This document shows positions 14,831 through 16,091 of a stretch of 16,091 nucleotides of DNA, piece by piece. Both the position numbers and the translations under genes were made by a program. The first letter of the stretch is position 1; each line of letters opens with the position of its first letter. The notes beneath the pieces were generated by a model. It did not search any database. It worked only from the letters and a program-made list of their open reading frames with translations, and was not told where the DNA came from. Source of the DNA: an uncultured Sutterella sp. (GTDB lineage Bacteria; Pseudomonadota; Gammaproteobacteria; Burkholderiales; Burkholderiaceae_F); the NCBI GenBank assembly GCA_900552195.1, contig URYO01000009.1:1-16091 (forward strand), written 5' to 3'.

Positions 14831-15679
14831 ATGAAAGTTGTTCACACAATCGAGGCTCTTCAGGAAGAGCTCAAAGGAAAGAAGAATATTGCTTTGGTTC
14901 CGACCATGGGCAATCTTCATGAAGGTCATCTGCATCTGATGCAGGAAGCCGGCAAGTACGGCGACACGGTGGTTGCGTCGATTTTTGTCAATCGTCTTCA
15001 GTTCGGCCCGAACGAGGACTTCGACCAGTATCCCAGAACTTTGGAAGAGGACTGCAGAAAGCTTGAAGAGCAGGGTGTCGTTGATTATGTCTTTGCGCCG
15101 AGCGAAAAAGACATGTATCCGCAGCCTCAGACTTTCCGCGTGAAGCCCGATCCTGCCTTGGCTGATATTCTCGAAGGATTTTATCGTCCGGGATTTTTTG
15201 AAGGCGTCTGCACGGTTGTCATGAAGCTTTTCTGCATCGTGCGACCGGACGTCGCAGTTTTCGGTAAAAAAGACTACCAGCAGCTGACGATCATCAAGGA
15301 AATGGTCCGCCAGTTCGGCATGCCGATCCGCATTGTTCCGGCAGAACTGCAGCGCAATCAGGAAACCGGACTGGCGCTCTCTTCCCGCAATCGTTACTTG
15401 GGCGCACAGGAACTTGAAGACGCTACATTGCTCTACAAGACAGTCAAAGGCGTTAAAGATGCGCTGGAAGCCGAGACGGCAGATCCGGACGTGTTGGAAG
15501 AAAGAGCAATGAAGATGCTCGACGGTCACGGCTGGATTCCTGATTATGTCGCCGTGGTTCGCAGAAGCGATCTGCTTGCACCGACAAAAGACGATCTGGT
15601 TAATAGAACGCCGTTAGTCGTTTTAGCAGCCGCAAAAATCGGCACCACACGTTTGATCGATAACGTCGAAGTGTTCTAA
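14831..15679 (+). CDS. panC: Pantothenate synthetase (pantoate-beta-alanine ligase)
   Basis: Joins pantoate and beta-alanine using ATP to form pantothenate. The 282 residues match the family. VPTMGNLHEGH at 23-33 holds the HxGH-type nucleotide site (H30, H33). FVNRLQFGPNEDFDQYPRT, FGKKDYQQ at 144-151 and ALSSRNRYL around 184-187 complete the active-site set. The form FVNRLQF, in place of the commoner FVNPTQF, is as I recall frequent in betaproteobacteria. It starts 11 bases after panB. No Shine-Dalgarno is visible, only a run of A before the ATG, so translation probably depends on ribosomes finishing panB. It is the last gene of the operon and is followed by tandem hairpins. No panD is seen in the window. 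Confidence 0.97.
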   Translation: MKVVHTIEALQEELKGKKNIALVPTMGNLHEGHLHLMQEAGKYGDTVVASIFVNRLQFGPNEDFDQYPRTLEEDCRKLEEQGVVDYVFAPSEKDMYPQPQTFRVKPDPALADILEGFYRPGFFEGVCTVVMKLFCIVRPDVAVFGKKDYQQLTIIKEMVRQFGMPIRIVPAELQRNQETGLALSSRNRYLGAQELEDATLLYKTVKGVKDALEAETADPDVLEERAMKMLDGHGWIPDYVAVVRRSDLLAPTKDDLVNRTPLVVLAAAKIGTTRLIDNVEVF

Positions 15680-15693
15680 AAATCTAAGTACGA

Positions 15694-15726
15694 GTTCTCA
15701 AGCGCCCGGAAGAGCGGCTTGAGAAC
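15694..15726 (+). repeat. Perfect 10-bp hairpin after panC
   Basis: GTTCTCAAGC and GCTTGAGAAC pair perfectly around a 13-base loop rich in G and C. A T-tract (15735-15741) follows only 8 bases later, so it is at best a weak terminator by itself. It lies just before the terminator at 15742-15767. Confidence 0.55.
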
Positions 15727-15741
15727 GAAGAGAAGTTTTTT

Positions 15742-15767
15742 ATCCGGTCGGTTAGGCCGGATTTTTG
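15742..15767 (+). terminator. Intrinsic terminator of the hda-panC operon
   Basis: ATCCGG and CCGGAT form a 6-bp stem around a 9-base loop, directly followed by TTTTTG. Together with the hairpin at 15694-15726 it ends the operon before the ABM-domain gene. Confidence 0.8.
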
Positions 15768-15808
15768 TATCCGCCTCTCTTCTGCTGAGAGACAGAAAAG
15801 GAAAATCG

Positions 15809-16091
15809 ATGATTGTTCGAATTGCTGAAATTCAAGTTGATCCTGCAAATCTTGAGGAATACCTCGAACGCGCTCGGACGATCGGAGCAGAGTCAGTTTC
15901 TGAGGAACCCGGTGTGATTGCGATTTTTCCGATGCAGGATAAGCGAAACCCGGGCCAAATCCGAATTTTAGAAATTTACGCGGATGAAGCAGCGTACCAC
16001 GCGCATTTGCAGACGCCTCATTTCCTGACGTACAAGACTTCAACACTGAGCATGGTTGAAAAACTTGACCTAGTCGACATGAACCCGCTTG
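15809..16091 (+). CDS. ABM-domain protein, putative quinol monooxygenase (3' end beyond window)
   Basis: Small protein of the antibiotic biosynthesis monooxygenase (ABM, YgiN-like) fold; 94 complete codons are visible and the frame is open at the right edge, close to its expected end. The start MIVRIAEIQVDPANLEEYLE, the central EEPGVIAIFPM, IRILEIYADEAAYHAHLQTP and HFLTYKTSTLSMVEKLDLVDMNP fit the dimeric alpha-beta barrel of the family, with the usual AYxxHxxxxHF pattern. Members often oxidise quinols or small aromatics, but many have no proven activity. The ATG at 15809 has AAGGA 7 bases upstream. It lies after the panC terminators and is probably a separate unit. No signal peptide. Confidence 0.8.
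   Translation, partial: MIVRIAEIQVDPANLEEYLERARTIGAESVSEEPGVIAIFPMQDKRNPGQIRILEIYADEAAYHAHLQTPHFLTYKTSTLSMVEKLDLVDMNPL

Noticed and set aside
14822..15529. A 235-codon open frame on the minus strand opposite panC
   Set aside because: It is antisense to panC, whose protein is unmistakable, and the product has no recognisable domain.
15794..15808. Purine-rich stretch before the ABM-domain gene as a special regulatory element
   Set aside because: It is explained by an ordinary Shine-Dalgarno (AAGGA) at normal distance from the ATG.

Overview
The window is about 16 kb of bacterial chromosome, moderately GC-rich. It most likely comes from a betaproteobacterium of the order Burkholderiales, possibly a gut Sutterella/Parasutterella relative. 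This is inferred from the order purM / hda / HAD phosphatase / pcnB / folK / panB / panC, which resembles the purM-hda-HAD-pcnB-folK-panB order of Burkholderiales. The PanC motif FVNRLQF and a DcuC-type transporter (anaerobic C4-dicarboxylate metabolism) also fit. No database search was possible, so the taxon is an inference. No mobile element, CRISPR array, tRNA or rRNA was seen.

Layout. All genes from 1 to about 10487 lie on the minus strand, and all genes from 10631 to the end lie on the plus strand, so 10488-10630 is a divergent promoter region. Reading the minus strand in its direction of transcription (right to left): a small cytosolic DsbC-like thioredoxin-fold protein; purM; a LysR-type regulator; a DcuC-family transporter; an L-asparaginase; an amidohydrolase; then, after a terminator, an M20 metallopeptidase; an alanine/glycine:cation symporter; and a secreted protein of unknown function cut by the left edge. 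Reading the plus strand: hda, HAD-IB phosphatase, pcnB, folK, panB and panC, tightly packed or overlapping and closed by tandem hairpins; then an ABM-domain protein cut by the right edge.

How the genes fit together. The minus-strand block 560-8717 looks like a module for taking up and breaking down amino acids and amides: a regulator, a dicarboxylate/aspartate-type transporter, an asparaginase that makes aspartate, an amidohydrolase of unresolved substrate, an amino-acid or peptide deacylase/peptidase and an amino-acid symporter. A LysR-type T-N11-A box lies between the regulator and the transporter. The transporter, asparaginase and amidohydrolase genes appear to form one operon, with a strong hairpin between the first two. 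The peptidase and the symporter each seem to have their own transcript. The plus-strand block is housekeeping: control of DnaA (Hda), RNA polyadenylation (PcnB), folate synthesis (FolK) and pantothenate synthesis (PanB, PanC).

Most of the window is well-known gene families. The parts most worth a second look are the asparaginase/amidohydrolase/DcuC cluster with its control sites, and the stand-alone cytosolic DsbC-like domain. I saw no clear sign of a wholly new system.
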